Part shown: piece by piece, positions 22,364 to 32,346 of the stretch | Numbering within the stretch: the first letter of the stretch is position 1 | How the letters are laid out: every line of letters begins with the position of its first letter | Assembly: GCF_000003815.2 (NCBI RefSeq) | Contig: NC_049984.1 | Location: 27,071,424 to 27,135,423 of the forward strand | From: Branchiostoma floridae | Taxonomy: Eukaryota > Chordata > Leptocardii > Amphioxiformes > Branchiostomatidae | Direction: 5' to 3' | Length of the DNA stretch: 64,000 nt | The notes under the pieces: generated by a model | Seen by the model: the letters and a program-made list of their open reading frames with translations, nothing else | What the model was told of the DNA's origin: nothing | Databases searched by the model: none | Made by a program: the position numbers and the translations under genes

Positions 22364-22530
22364 CAACTCACAGACATCCTTGAGGAGAAAGTAAAGCTAA
22401 GTGGCTACAGTGTTGGAGACGACTCCAGGGAGGAAATGGGAAATGAGGCCATACCCCTTCATGTCAGAAGGTCCCACAATGCCAGGCTGGTCGACCAGAC
22501 CATTATGAAGGCTAGCACATGTCGCTCCTG
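22364..22530 (+). CDS. exon-like block, unknown protein
   Basis: After a CATTAG acceptor (22362-22363) the frame reads QLTDILEEKVKLSGYSVGDD, then a short charged stretch and ARLVDQTIMKAS before a TGA. Could be the last exon of a gene or transposon ORF. Not recognised. Confidence 0.3.
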
Positions 22531-22578
22531 AACTGCTGACAAGAGCTGAAGAAGAAGGTGGATGCTGTTGGTCAAGAG

Positions 22579-22730
22579 ACACAAACCAGGCTAGTACTAG
22601 TCAAACAGGACCATTGACACAAACCAGGCTAGTACTAGTCAAACAGGACCATTGACACAAACCAGGCTAGTACTAGTCAAACAGGACCATTGACACAAAC
22701 CAGGCTAGTACTAGTCAAACAGGACCATTG
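22579..22730 (+). repeat. 38-bp tandem repeat, four identical units
   Basis: Four consecutive copies of a 38-base unit starting ACACAAACCAGGCTAGTACT and ending GGACCATTG, with no substitutions between copies, so the amplification is recent. Confidence 0.97.
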
Positions 22731-22757
22731 ACTACATATCCACATATACCTGCAGTC

Positions 22758-22855
22758 AGGCTACATCAGTGCCAGACCCTGCCATGTGCCCCAAATGTGC
22801 AAAACCATGCCTGGAAGATTTCAGGAAGTTCTGTGCAAACATTGTTCCTATAGCT
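22758..22855 (+). CDS. cysteine-motif exon-like block
   Basis: Between a TGCAG acceptor and a GCTG|GTCAGT donor, the frame includes SVPDPAMCPKCAKPCLEDFR, with a C-x-x-C-x-x-x-C arrangement. Too short to assign. Confidence 0.3.
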
Positions 22856-23344
22856 GGTCAGTATATAATTATCATGTGCTGTGAAGATCCCGGATAAAAG
22901 ATGACGGCCAATGTTGAGTACAGATGTCGTAGTTTGACTTGGGTGGCATGGAGAATAGGGCAACCGCGCGAGAAGAGATGTTATGCATGTTTTCAAGTAT
23001 TTGCAGTCGTTTTGAAACCATGTATTATCGCAACAAACGTGGCAAAATGCAGTAATGGAAAAGTTTAAGGTAATGAAAAAAGGTGTTGCAACTAATATGT
23101 TGTCTATCAAAGACACAGTCAAATATCCAAATCATTTGTTCACGGTCTAGGCATATTCAGGGACCGCTGACTCTCCACGTCGCCGATGGTAGCGGCTGGC
23201 GGTTTTACCCGCTCGCACGACCTGTCCACCCTTAATTGCCAGGCCTTGCGCAACCACGCATCAAGTGAGTAACAACAGGCAGCTGCACAGTAGCATAAGG
23301 CAAACCAGCAAAGATCATATCCCGTGAAAAATGCTACCGGTACC

Positions 23345-23655
23345 AACCTCAAAGCGGAATGCAAGAATGATCTTGAGGGTCTTGCCAGTCATTTATCTGA
23401 TGTCTTTCCGGCAACATGAGCAAAGATGTGTATTGATAGCCGGGTTAGCAAAGAAGCCTGCTTTTGTATGGACTACGCAGAAAGTTACACTTGCAGGTTT
23501 CAGCAAAAGGTGCATTCTGCATTTTATGATCAGACCCAAGTGATTTTGCATCCAATGATGGCATACTACAAAAAAGAAAAAGACGAGAAGGAGACTTTGC
23601 TTGTGAAGCATGTCATTATTGGCGTTACTGAATTACTACCAACAGAAGAGTGCTA
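23345..23655 (+). pseudogene. transposon-linked ORF fragment (MDYAESYTC block)
   Basis: The frame reads LKAECKNDLEGLASHLSDVF, has a TGA near 23419, then FCMDYAESYTCRFQQKVHSA and QTQVILHPMMAYYK. This M-D-x-A-E-x-Y-x-C...F-Q...Q-x-x-L-H-P pattern occurs in large uncharacterised transposon ORFs of cnidarians and lancelets, by memory. The frame ends at the TAG at 23654. Confidence 0.45.
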
Positions 23656-23900
23656 GTGGAGTGCAGGCTTTTGAAGATGAGGCCATCATGATTGAGGAGT
23701 AGGGACTCCCACTGGAGACTGCTACAAATATAAATCGTTATCGTTATCATTTTACAGTCATGGTTAAAACAAAGTGGATGATGAAAAGTATATCAACTCT
23801 GAAACGTTGTACATGTCCAGCCCACATCAATTATATACATAGCGTTGGTAGGAAACATAATTAATGGTATTCTAATGAACAGGTTGTCCAACTCCAAATT

Positions 23901-24460
23901 TTATAGAAGGCGGTGGGACATGTCCTTCATCTTGTCCTCAGGTTCTTCTTTCTTTGTTTCTTCTGCTTTCTGTTCCTGCTGTCTCAGCATTCTCCTCTCT
24001 AGATTTTTTGCCATCAGAGACGGTAAGTTCCCCGAGCTTCTCGGCAACCTCGTCGGAATCCTCTTCTTTTCCCGACTCTGTTCCACTGTCTGCCTTTTCC
24101 TCTCCTTTTGTTTCAAGTCTCTCTCTCTCACCTGGTCTTTAGCTTCATCAAATTTGCTCTTGAAATCGGACGCATTTTCTGCATTAGCGAATCTGATGGC
24201 TAACAACTCTGCCTTGGGTTCCTCGTCTGCGAAGTCTGCCGTCACGTTCCAGAACAAGGCCCGGTCACTGCCACAGTTCAGCTTGAACTCCATGTGAGGC
24301 GTGATGTAGTGGTTGGCACAGATCTTGATAGTTTTGTCTCTCCTCATGAGAACTCTTATTTTCCCCTGGTCTGTTTTGTGCTGTAAAATGTTGACATCTC
24401 CGACCCCTCTCTCTTTCCACTCTGCAGGGTCTGCTTCCGACGCGATCATCTGATAGCGGT
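23901..24460 (-). pseudogene. RANBP1: RanBP1-like (RanBD domain), intronless copy
   Basis: On the minus strand an open frame of about 185 codons has the Ran-binding domain: [20 protein letters not shown], then [20 protein letters not shown] and [15 protein letters not shown], then [20 protein letters not shown], followed by a Glu/Lys-rich tail ending at 23901. RanBP1 binds Ran-GTP and promotes nuclear export-complex disassembly. The N-terminal region before the RanBD is missing and the 5' end abuts a LINE endonuclease fragment on the other strand. The RanBD is normally split by introns, so an unbroken frame suggests a retrocopy; no poly(A) tail is evident. It could alternatively be a terminal coding exon. 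No stop interrupts the frame. Confidence 0.75.
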
Positions 24461-24750
24461 ACGATTTAACGCAGATGGTAAAGAACTGTTGTTTACATGT
24501 GTTTATATGCCGACAGAGTCTGAAAAACATACCAAGATCTTTCTTGAGAAATTAGGTAAGATTGAAGCCCTTATCGACGAGTTAAGCGTTGCTAATGTAT
24601 GCATTGTGGGAGATTTCAACACTCGCCCAGAGGGAACGTTCGCTCCCCTTTTGTACAACTTTTGTAATGACAGAAGTCTTCATGTTAGCGACATAGAGTT
24701 ACTTCCTGCTGACACCTTCACCTATATGAGTGATGCTCACAGATCTAGCT
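24442..24750 (+). pseudogene. LINE endonuclease fragment (CR1/jockey-like)
   Basis: The frame reads [20 protein letters not shown], then PTESEKHTK, then VCIVGDFNTRPEG (GDFN box of AP endonucleases) and DTFTYMSDAHRSSS, the point where the downstream W-L-D-H box would follow in CR1-type elements. It stops there and is replaced by a different LINE. The 5' end joins the RanBP1-like sequence. Confidence 0.6.
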
Positions 24751-25110
24751 CGCTATACATGGCGACGAAACCAACAGGCCAGCAGAATAGATTATTTTCT
24801 AATCTCCTTTTCCATGCTCCCGAAGATATCCAACGCAAAAATAGGAAGCAAATTAAGATCAGATCATAACCTAGTGTCAATATCAATTACTTTGTCCGAA
24901 TACCAGAGGGGTCGTGGTTATTGGAAATTAAATACAACATTACTATTCGACCCCAATTATATCAAAGAAACACGTGACTGTATAAATGACTTTCTAAAAC
25001 ATAACAAAGGCTCTGCAGAACCCCACATTCTTTGGGATACACTTAAATGTTGTATTCGAGGGCATTCCATCCGATATTTTTCTTGGAACTTTGGACATTA
25101 TGGACTGTAA
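24750..25110 (+). pseudogene. LINE endonuclease fragment (L1/Tx1-like)
   Basis: In a different frame from the preceding fragment: ARYTWRRNQQASRIDYFLIS, then SKLRSDHNLVSISITL (SDH box) and RGRGYWKLNTTLLFDPNYI. The GKGYWK-N-x-x-L-L block after the endonuclease is typical of L1/Tx1 elements. The frame stops at 25108 without an RT domain. Confidence 0.6.
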
Positions 25111-25244
25111 CGGTAACAGGAATAAGTCTACGGAAATCCATCTGAAGAGAATGAAAAAACTGAACTACAAACTGAAGAGAAAACTAAAGCGATGGGATGA
25201 CGCCTAGCCCAAACTGAAGGAGTGACTGGAGCTGGCACAAGCTT

Positions 25245-25515
25245 AAGTGAAAGATGCAGAAGCATCCCTAGATGATCAAAAACTTGCTACAGCGGCCATG
25301 GAAGGAATAGTGGCTGAGCTGGAGGCTCAGTTGTCAGAGAAGGAAGATAAGATACATGAGTTAGAAAAGCTCTGCAGCAGCCTGAAAACCCTTGAGAGTA
25401 AGACGAATGGAGTGTACTCTACAGAGGTTAGGCTGATATAATACCACTGACCGACTGGGTGTATCGGCTAACAAAGTGGAGGAAGTTGTGAGATCAGTAT
25501 TAGACAACCTTTCTC
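25245..25515 (+). pseudogene. coiled-coil transposon ORF remnant
   Basis: The frame reads DAEASLDDQKLATAAMEGIV, a heptad-like LEAQLSEKEDKIHELEKLCS coil and ESKTNGVYSTEVRL, then a stop and, in another frame, LGVSANKVEEVVRSVLDNLS. The coil followed by a G-x-Y-S-x-x-V-R and a G-V-x-x-x-x-V-x-x-V-V block resembles uncharacterised transposon ORFs in lancelets and corals (memory only). A later block (25530-25620) has PLPKRSLAQRMKMKAQV. Confidence 0.4.
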
Positions 25516-26087
25516 CCTAATATTTGACATTAAGAGTACGCCTCTTCCTAAGAGAAGTCTAGCTCAAAGGATGAAGATGAAGGCACAAGTTCGTGGCCGA
25601 TTGAAGACGCATCAGATACAAATTTCACTATAGAAGAAATACTGGCTTTGTGTAGGCAAGTTGAAAGTTGACTTGAAAATAACAGACTTTCACTAGCAAC
25701 ATACCGTAAAGGCGTAATTCAAGAAAGAATAAATGAAAATGACTGACAGTTACAAATGCAGTGGAACCTGATTCATTTGACTCATTTTTACAAGTTACCT
25801 GTATGTAATAACAAGGGAAAAGAATAACATGTATAAGTATCAATTAATCAGTGGGAAGACAAACGTTTGTACTGACGGTGACATTTCCCCAAATGTGAGG
25901 CACAGAGTACCTATTTCATCACAATTGCATAATACATTGAACCTTCTTTGTGAAGCAGAAGTACAAGGTGTAAGATTTGAATGTAAAGAAATAGTTTTCT
26001 TTAAAGCTGTTTGCAATGATAGTACCTGTTTTTTTGTGTGCAAACGTTATAACCGCAAATGCGTGGAAAAATGACTTTTCAAAACCA

Positions 26088-27995
26088 CCCTAGCGAACAT
26101 GGGACTTATGAACAATTCACTATGGACCATGGTCCTCTTTTCACCCACAGTAAGTCCAGCGGTCTGAAAATGGACTTACTCAGGAAGGATGGCTTTATAA
26201 CCATGACCAGCTTCTCCTCCCATGGACTTACTGTGGACAGGCTGGATCTGTCACCCAGCTGCCCTGCTCAGTAGAGTCCCCTGTGTGCTTCTGAAGTTGT
26301 TTCTGGATTAGTAATGCCAGATGTACCATGTAATTGGGATAGCCACAAGACTCACAGTCTGTTTACAAGTTGTTATTGATGGTTTTGTGTGTTAGCCCCT
26401 TTTGTGCTCTTTTCCATTCCTGGTTGAAGAAGACCCACGAACATTAGCTTGTTACCAGGGTTGGATTGTTCCCTGGTTACATTCTTGGAGGTGGTTTGCA
26501 TCTACTCTGCTTTTATATATAATCCTGAATTGGGCTGTTCACATCCATTCTATTTTGGAGGGGTACCTAAGAGTTTACAGGTTCTGTCCACAGTTAACTG
26601 GAAAATGCAACTCTGCACATGTATAATCCCTTAGGAAAGAAACTGTTTATTTGCCACACTAATGGCACACTAAACCAACACTTACCCAACCTGAGGTCAC
26701 ATGATGGATCAGGCCAGCAGTACCCTGATAGGTCATGTGACCTGGTCACTCCATACCAAGTCACAATGCCAAAATGAAACAAACCAAAGAATCTGTGCCT
26801 TTCTCCACCCTAAGATATAGACAAGGGAGCACTGACTAGAATCTAGGGCAAGTCATTCCCTCCTGAGTTGTGTTTAATTAGAAAGACATGGTCCTCTTAC
26901 TGAGTTTCCCCCACATCAAAGGGAAGGGCTCTGACAGAGGGGTCATGAGGTCATGAAACTTCTAGGTCACTGAAAGGTCAGATTGCTATTATTAGATTAA
27001 TCAAAGATGAACATGAGTCTGGAAGAGAAGACAAGTTGCTTAGTTCCCAATCCACAGTATACTTGAATGAAATTGAAATAAGCCAATTGCAAGAATCTGG
27101 AGGTATTAGAGTTTTCCACAGAACTGAAGGAAATTGTAGGCACATTGTAAACATGATACATGTAAACATGACAACTTTCTGGGCAGCGTACCAGTCACAC
27201 CAAATTAATGCTGACTCCAAATGATACCTACTGTCAACCACTGTCTAAAAGGTGTTTGCCTTGTGAATACTTGACAAAGCTGTAAGGGGCTCTCCTTCTC
27301 TGTGACCCCCATCAGCAATACAAGTCAAGACTACATGACCCCACCCCCTGTTATAATTAAAAACCCATCTGTCTTGCCTGTAATCCTTAAACAAACAAAG
27401 GTGGTCTGTAAACCCAGGACACTGCAGCTACTGGTCATTGCATTTATCTATTGGCCTCTCACTGACCCAGTAACAATTGTAATGTAAGTAGCAATGTTTG
27501 TAGACCATGATCAGTGTTAATGTTTAATTAATATCATAATAGTGGATATTGTTGTCTCTCACATTATAATGGACTCCAGAATAGAATTATAGCTTTTCAG
27601 GTGTTTCTGATATCATTTGAACCAGCCCATCTGAATTCTGATAGTTTCTTGTGCAGGACCCTCCTGTAAGTTGAGCTAATATGCATGACAAATTGATGTC
27701 ACCCCATGATGAGCCCCAGGGATAAAGAACAGAAGGGCCCATCTTACACATGTGCCAGGCGTTCTCCCAGCACTGGTGATTAATGAGCAGGACATAATAG
27801 GGACTAAACATGGACTTACTCTCTTAATCAGTGTGAAGGACTCAGTGCGGATAATAGCCCACCAAAGCTAACACCAACAGCCCTCAGACATGGTAACATG
27901 GGGTGGACTTAAACTGGGACTAACTCCCCTTTTGCCAGCAGTAAGTCCACCCTCTGTCTACCTTCAGTCTGTGTTAAAACCCATGTTCGCAAGGG
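26088..27995. mobile_element. 1.9-kb TIR element without transposase
   Basis: CCCTAGCGAACATGGG at 26088 is mirrored by CCCATGTTCGCAAGGG ending at 27995 (15 of 16 positions). Inside both ends are repeated GGACTTACTG / CAGTAAGTCC motifs in both orientations, and the interior holds only short frames. This suggests a non-autonomous DNA transposon about 1.9 kb long. Target duplication was not identified, so the superfamily is unknown. A smaller inverted pair AGGTCACATGA / TCATGTGACCT at 26693-26742 lies inside. Confidence 0.6.
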
Positions 27996-27999
27996 CAGT

Positions 28000-28950
28000 C
28001 ATTCTCCACGTAATTTTGTGTCATCCAAATATACCATCCAACATCAATGGTATTTATACAGTAGATTGTCATCTCAGATCAGCTTAAACCACAGAATTGT
28101 ACCCAACTTGTACAAGCTGGAGAAAAAAACATCTGACATTACTATACCAACATCTGAGAGAAATTCACCTGTAAGACTTTGCCATGACTCTATGCCATGA
28201 CTCTATGAAGGAAAATGAATATGCACAGGTATGACGACAATAATAACAGGATGTTGTACTCCAAATTGATTAAAAGAAGGTAAAAATCGATGTACAGTGG
28301 GCACACAAATTGATCTCAAATTCAAGGTTAGTCAGACCTAAGATACTTTATTCCGGATTTGCCAAATTTTCACTATTTGATACTACAGCTACTGGACCCA
28401 GAAGCTCTATGCGGTTACCACCCACTTGCAGTTGAAGGAGAAAGCAATTGTTTCTGTAGAGCGGTGTCGCGTGCTATGGGCATGACTGCTCACCACTATA
28501 GAACTTAAGCATCGTCGCTACTATGACCGCATCTAACGTTAACATCGTACATGGTCCCGTTCGTATAAACGACGACACACATGACATGGAGGATATTTTA
28601 AGTTAAAACACACGTGTTTATTTCATATGCCTTGTTCTTCTATGATTTTTTAATCAAGTGTTAAATGGAACTTTGCGTTATGATGCTATCATATTGGCGC
28701 GTCAGCTGAACATAAAAGTCAGTGGGGATGGGTGCAGCCAATTGTGTCAAACAACATGCTCATAGGAAAACTTTCTTTTGTTCTGACAGGAGGGAGTGCA
28801 AGAATAAATATATCTTTGCATTCTTAGGGTATCTTGTGCTAAAGGGTATCTTCAAAGAGGTTAGTATACATTCAGGGGAGTTGTCTGTAATATGTGTCGA
28901 CTGTAAGATGTCCCGCTGAAGCTCTGGCTGGTAAACAAAACTTTAAGCAC
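28000..28950. other. no gene recognised
   Basis: Short open frames on the plus strand (e.g. 28722-28919) have no recognisable domain. No repeats seen. Confidence 0.35.
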
Positions 28951-29159
28951 ATAAATTATGACAAAGGCCACCAGTTCAATCCTTGGCCTGAACACCCCGG
29001 AAGGAGTCTTTCGGAAGAGATCCAACTTGTGTGTCCGTCATTCCAGAAAGGGCCTCGCGTAAGTTAAATGGCCAAACAGAGAACAGAAGCAGCAAGGATA
29101 CTTTCTACCTTACATATAGGTCCAAACAAATGAACGTACCATGGCATTTAATGCACATT

Positions 29160-29495
29160 TTCTTTCTTGTTCAAATTCAGGTGCAAGTGGGATACCTCAT
29201 TGTCGGCTACACGCATGTGGACGTTGACCAGTTCTTCAGCAGGATAGCGTCATCTTGCGTCAACACTACGGAGGCAGGACGCTACAACAGTTGAAGAACT
29301 GGTCGGCTTTATCAATCAGAGTTACCCCAACACCCATACGGAGGAGCTCGGCGCGCTGCTGGATGTGAAGGGGTTCCTCGGCATCGTAAGTAACGACTTG
29401 GAGCAGCACAGCTGCCCTCATACCTACAGATATACCAAGGGGCATGACGAGAAGTTTGGCCTCCAGTACATGGTATTAGTTATTCTTTTCTAGTC
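29160..29495 (+). pseudogene. DUF7869 domain remnant
   Basis: After a TTCAG acceptor-like site the frame reads VQVGYLIVGYTHVDVDQFFS-RIAS, then two small frame shifts lead to TVEELVGFINQSYPNTHTEE and GALLDVKGFLGIVSNDL, then CPHTYRYTKGHDEKF. The G-x-T-H-x-D-V-D-Q-F-F-S-R box and the following helix and H-x-Y-x-F/Y-region order match DUF7869. At least two frameshifts; inactive. Confidence 0.6.
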
Positions 29496-29696
29496 AACCT
29501 CACATACAGGAAAAGAAAACAATCCTCACACTACAACAGTTACAGTAGCCTCAACAACTGTACAATTAGTTGTTGGTATGTTTTTGTTTATTAATGCTAT
29601 ACAAAAATCGCACTCCACTTCACCGAGCCTTTTTCATGTTCTAGCTGTCTGTAGTTCCCTGAATCCTTACAATACTTACTAGTCGGACTTGTGCCT

Positions 29697-29870
29697 GTCT
29701 GGAGTACATTTTACGATATTGCTAAAATGAACACAAAAAAAAACAGCCAAGATCTTGGTGCCTGAGTAGAACGGCAAAGAATGCATCATCTCCTATTTGC
29801 TTCCTTTGGTGTTGCTATCTCTCTCGTCATTAAGCGTGATGCTGGATCCCGATGCGCTTTTAGGATAGAC
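29697..29870 (+). repeat. dispersed repeat copy 1
   Basis: From CTGGAGTACATTTTACGATA through CTTGGTGCCTGAG and CACCTATTTGCTTC-like sequence to TTAAGCGTGATGCTGGAT. The same series occurs at 61277-61470 in the same orientation, with the second copy slightly longer because of an internal insertion. No TIRs or target duplications identified. Confidence 0.75.
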
Positions 29871-29984
29871 GACAATCTACGATACGACAAACACCAATGA
29901 AAAGAACTTATAACGCAATAACGCAATGTTGCCTTATTTGTATCGATTTTTCCAACTTTCATACAGTTATTGTATTTGGTATTC

Positions 29985-30301
29985 TCAGTCACGGTCAAGG
30001 AGCGGAAGGTGGTGTTGAGCACTGATGGCACGAGAACCCGCAGATTGTCGTCAAGCATGTCGGGTCAGAGCAGACTTTCAAAGGTAAGGATAAATACTAA
30101 TATATACAAACTGTTCTACATCTAAAAACAAAATCGATTAATTCATTTCTGTGTATTTCACCCATAGGTTCACCATAAGATAAAAATCATGAAGAGAACT
30201 TACGGTCTGGTGTCTTTAAACACGTAGTGTCATCAAAGAAACGAAGGGGGAGGAAACGCAAAGCAACAACGGAGGAGGATGAAGCTCTTTTGTCAAACTA
30301 A
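29985..30301 (+). pseudogene. decayed exons with basic C-terminal tail
   Basis: A block ending ACTTTCAAAG|GTAAGG and another after a CCCATAG acceptor join to a frame with ENPQIVVKHVGSEQTFK and later VFKHVVSSKKRRGRKRKATT, ending at a TAA at 30299. Internal stops are present. It may be the 3' end of the DUF7869 gene at 29160; the KKRRGRKRK cluster looks like a nuclear localisation signal. Confidence 0.3.
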
Positions 30302-30596
30302 AGAGAGGAGAGGATCTTAATTTCCTGTCCAATGACAATTATAGAATGCTTCGCATGCTGAATATATTTATATCCGGATGATGTTCATAAATCTATCAAC
30401 CACAAACAGCAGGACCCAACTGTGCTATTTGAACCTCACCATGAGCTAACATTTGCAGTAATGTGTAATGAGTAATGTGTCTTGGGTCTATTAATTAAGA
30501 GATAAGATTTCAACCTGATCCACATTAAGCGTGACGAGGTCTTTGGGTTTGACATGTCCCATTCACTGAAACTGTCCAGCCTCGGCAAATGTCACG

Positions 30597-30857
30597 ATGC
30601 CGCCAGGCCGGAAGATTTTGCCTGAGGACAGGGTGAAGATTAACCGTCGGCAGTTACGCTATTCGTCGGAGATTAGACAGGGCATGCAGCGTTTGAGGGG
30701 TATATTGCCTGATGAGGCTTTCGACACTCCTCACAAAGTGACGAAGATCTCCACTTTGCGGGGTGCTATCATGTATCTCAAGGTGTTGCAGGAGATGTTG
30801 GGAGTGGAGAAGAAGAAGGTAGGCGTAATGGTGTTCATCATTGCATTGACGAGGTAG
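30597..30857 (+). CDS. helix-loop-helix domain exon
   Basis: An open frame from ATG 30597: MPPGRKILPEDRVKINRRQL, helix 1 with RYSSEIRQGMQRLRGILP, a short loop, then helix 2 with HKVTKISTLRGAIMYLKVLQ and EMLGVEKKK. The R-x-x-L-P...K-x-T-K-I-x-T-L-R-x-A-I-x-Y-L-x-x-L-Q spacing fits a bHLH dimerisation domain with an atypical basic region. A GAAGAAG|GTAGGC donor follows at 30819-30820, so the real exon probably ends there and the frame to 30857 is read-through. No other domain exon was found. Likely a small host transcription factor exon or retained gene fragment. Confidence 0.5.
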   Translation: MPPGRKILPEDRVKINRRQLRYSSEIRQGMQRLRGILPDEAFDTPHKVTKISTLRGAIMYLKVLQEMLGVEKKKVGVMVFIIALTR

Positions 30858-31460
30858 TCTTTGACGACAGGACAATATTTTCTATTGTAGAGCAGGGCGG
30901 ACTTTTGTGGTTGTGAATGCGTGTAGGCTCGCCTAGAACAACGAAGTTGAAATGTAGAGAACGTAGTTGGGCAAAAGTATGATGTCTTTAGCTGAGGATG
31001 TGCATTTGGAAGGTATTAGAAGTGGAGATGTTTAATAACGAAGCTTGTAAACACCAACACAATTCAGGCTAAATTGCCTGCAAAGTGGTGATTTTTAATA
31101 AAGTTCAAAGAGGAGACCTTGTCCTGTTATTGCGATGTTTAATGTTTTCGTTGATTTGATTTGATGAGCTTGTCAGGTTTGTTGTTGAGTTTCTTTTGAA
31201 TTTGATGTTGATGTTGAGTATGAGGAAGGGGCCGTGACGAGTGTGCTATGTTGGTTTTAGACAGAGTTACAGTATTCTGTTGTGTTTTTTTTATTGGCGT
31301 GAGATATACGGACATGTGACGTATGTGCATGATATGATGATGTTGTGTTGTTTTATGCTCCAAGAACATGTTTGTGTTGGTTTGTGTGTTTGCTTGTTTA
31401 AACCTTTCGTAGTTTAGTTAAGTTAAGCTGTATCGAAGTTTCTCAAGGGTATGACGAGGG

Positions 31461-31668
31461 GTGAGATCATATATAGGGCGAATGTCTCAATCTGATAAGG
31501 TTAAAGCGTGGCAAATTGGACAGAGTATCCTCTCTACACATTGTCGCCCAGAAAACATGACATACAACAAGAGAAACAGGAACTCTAGAACTGCCTCCAA
31601 AAGCCATGCTATTTCCTTTGGCTTCTGGAATGTACATGGACTCGGTAGCAACACCACCGCAGGTACCT
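31461..31668 (+). pseudogene. LINE 5' fragment (start of endonuclease)
   Basis: The frame includes SKSHAISFGFWNVHGLGSN. The F-W-N-V-x-G-L box is the first strand and catalytic Asn of the AP endonuclease in LINEs. The frame stops shortly after. The rest of the element is absent. Confidence 0.45.
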
Positions 31669-31799
31669 AAAAAGAACTCGCGCTACTGCAGCACCTCACA
31701 GGGAAGCTTAATTGAGTATGTGGGTTTTCAACGGCAGAATAACTTTCTTGCGTAGAATCGTCGACACCCTCAGCAAGTTTAAAAGCCTCATCACAAGGC

Positions 31800-32053
31800 G
31801 AAACTCTCCACAAACTTCAAACATTCTGCGGTGGCTGCAATTCATGACCACAAAACAATGTCGGCAGTTGAATCACGACCACGGAGACTGCCACTACGCT
31901 GCTGCGATCTTTCACTGCATGAAAGAATTTGCATTAATGTTCAGACAACATACTGCACTCGTCTTCCCTGATGACAAACATGGAATCAAAGTAGGAGAGC
32001 CAGGCTACCCAGCTGCTGCAGTTGATCAGCTGCTGCAGGTCAGCACTCCATAG
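31800..32053 (+). pseudogene. transposon-linked ORF fragment (DDKHGIKVGEP block)
   Basis: The frame reads CRQLNHDHGDCHYAAAIFHC, then MKEFALMFRQHTALVFPDDK-HGIKVGEPGYPAAAV and a TAG at 32051. The H-Y-A-A-A...D-D-K-H-x-I-K-V-G-E-P pattern occurs in a widespread uncharacterised cnidarian/lancelet transposon ORF (memory). The DDK dyad could be part of a DDE site. Confidence 0.45.
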
Positions 32054-32346
32054 CGGATGTAACAATGGTATATTTGGCATTTTAGGAGAATATTGAATAT
32101 CATCTTTACTACTATGTATGTATAGCAAGTGCCCTTAGCAACAGTGATGTTTGTCTTATTACGACTCGCATTCACACCTTGCATATTATGCATGCATGTA
32201 GCAGTCTTTGGTGTGTAGTCTCTGGTTCTTGTGTTAATTCCCTGTCTGCCAGTCCTATTCTACAAGACAAAAGGTTGTCTGCCAAACCGATCCTTGCACT
32301 TGCATGTTAGAAGTAACAAGACTGGTTCATCAATGATAATGTAATA

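Noticed and set aside
22579-22730. Possible CRISPR-like array
   Set aside because: Units are directly abutting with no spacers, in a eukaryotic context.
23845-24297. 150-codon plus-strand frame
   Set aside because: Antisense shadow of the RanBP1-like ORF.
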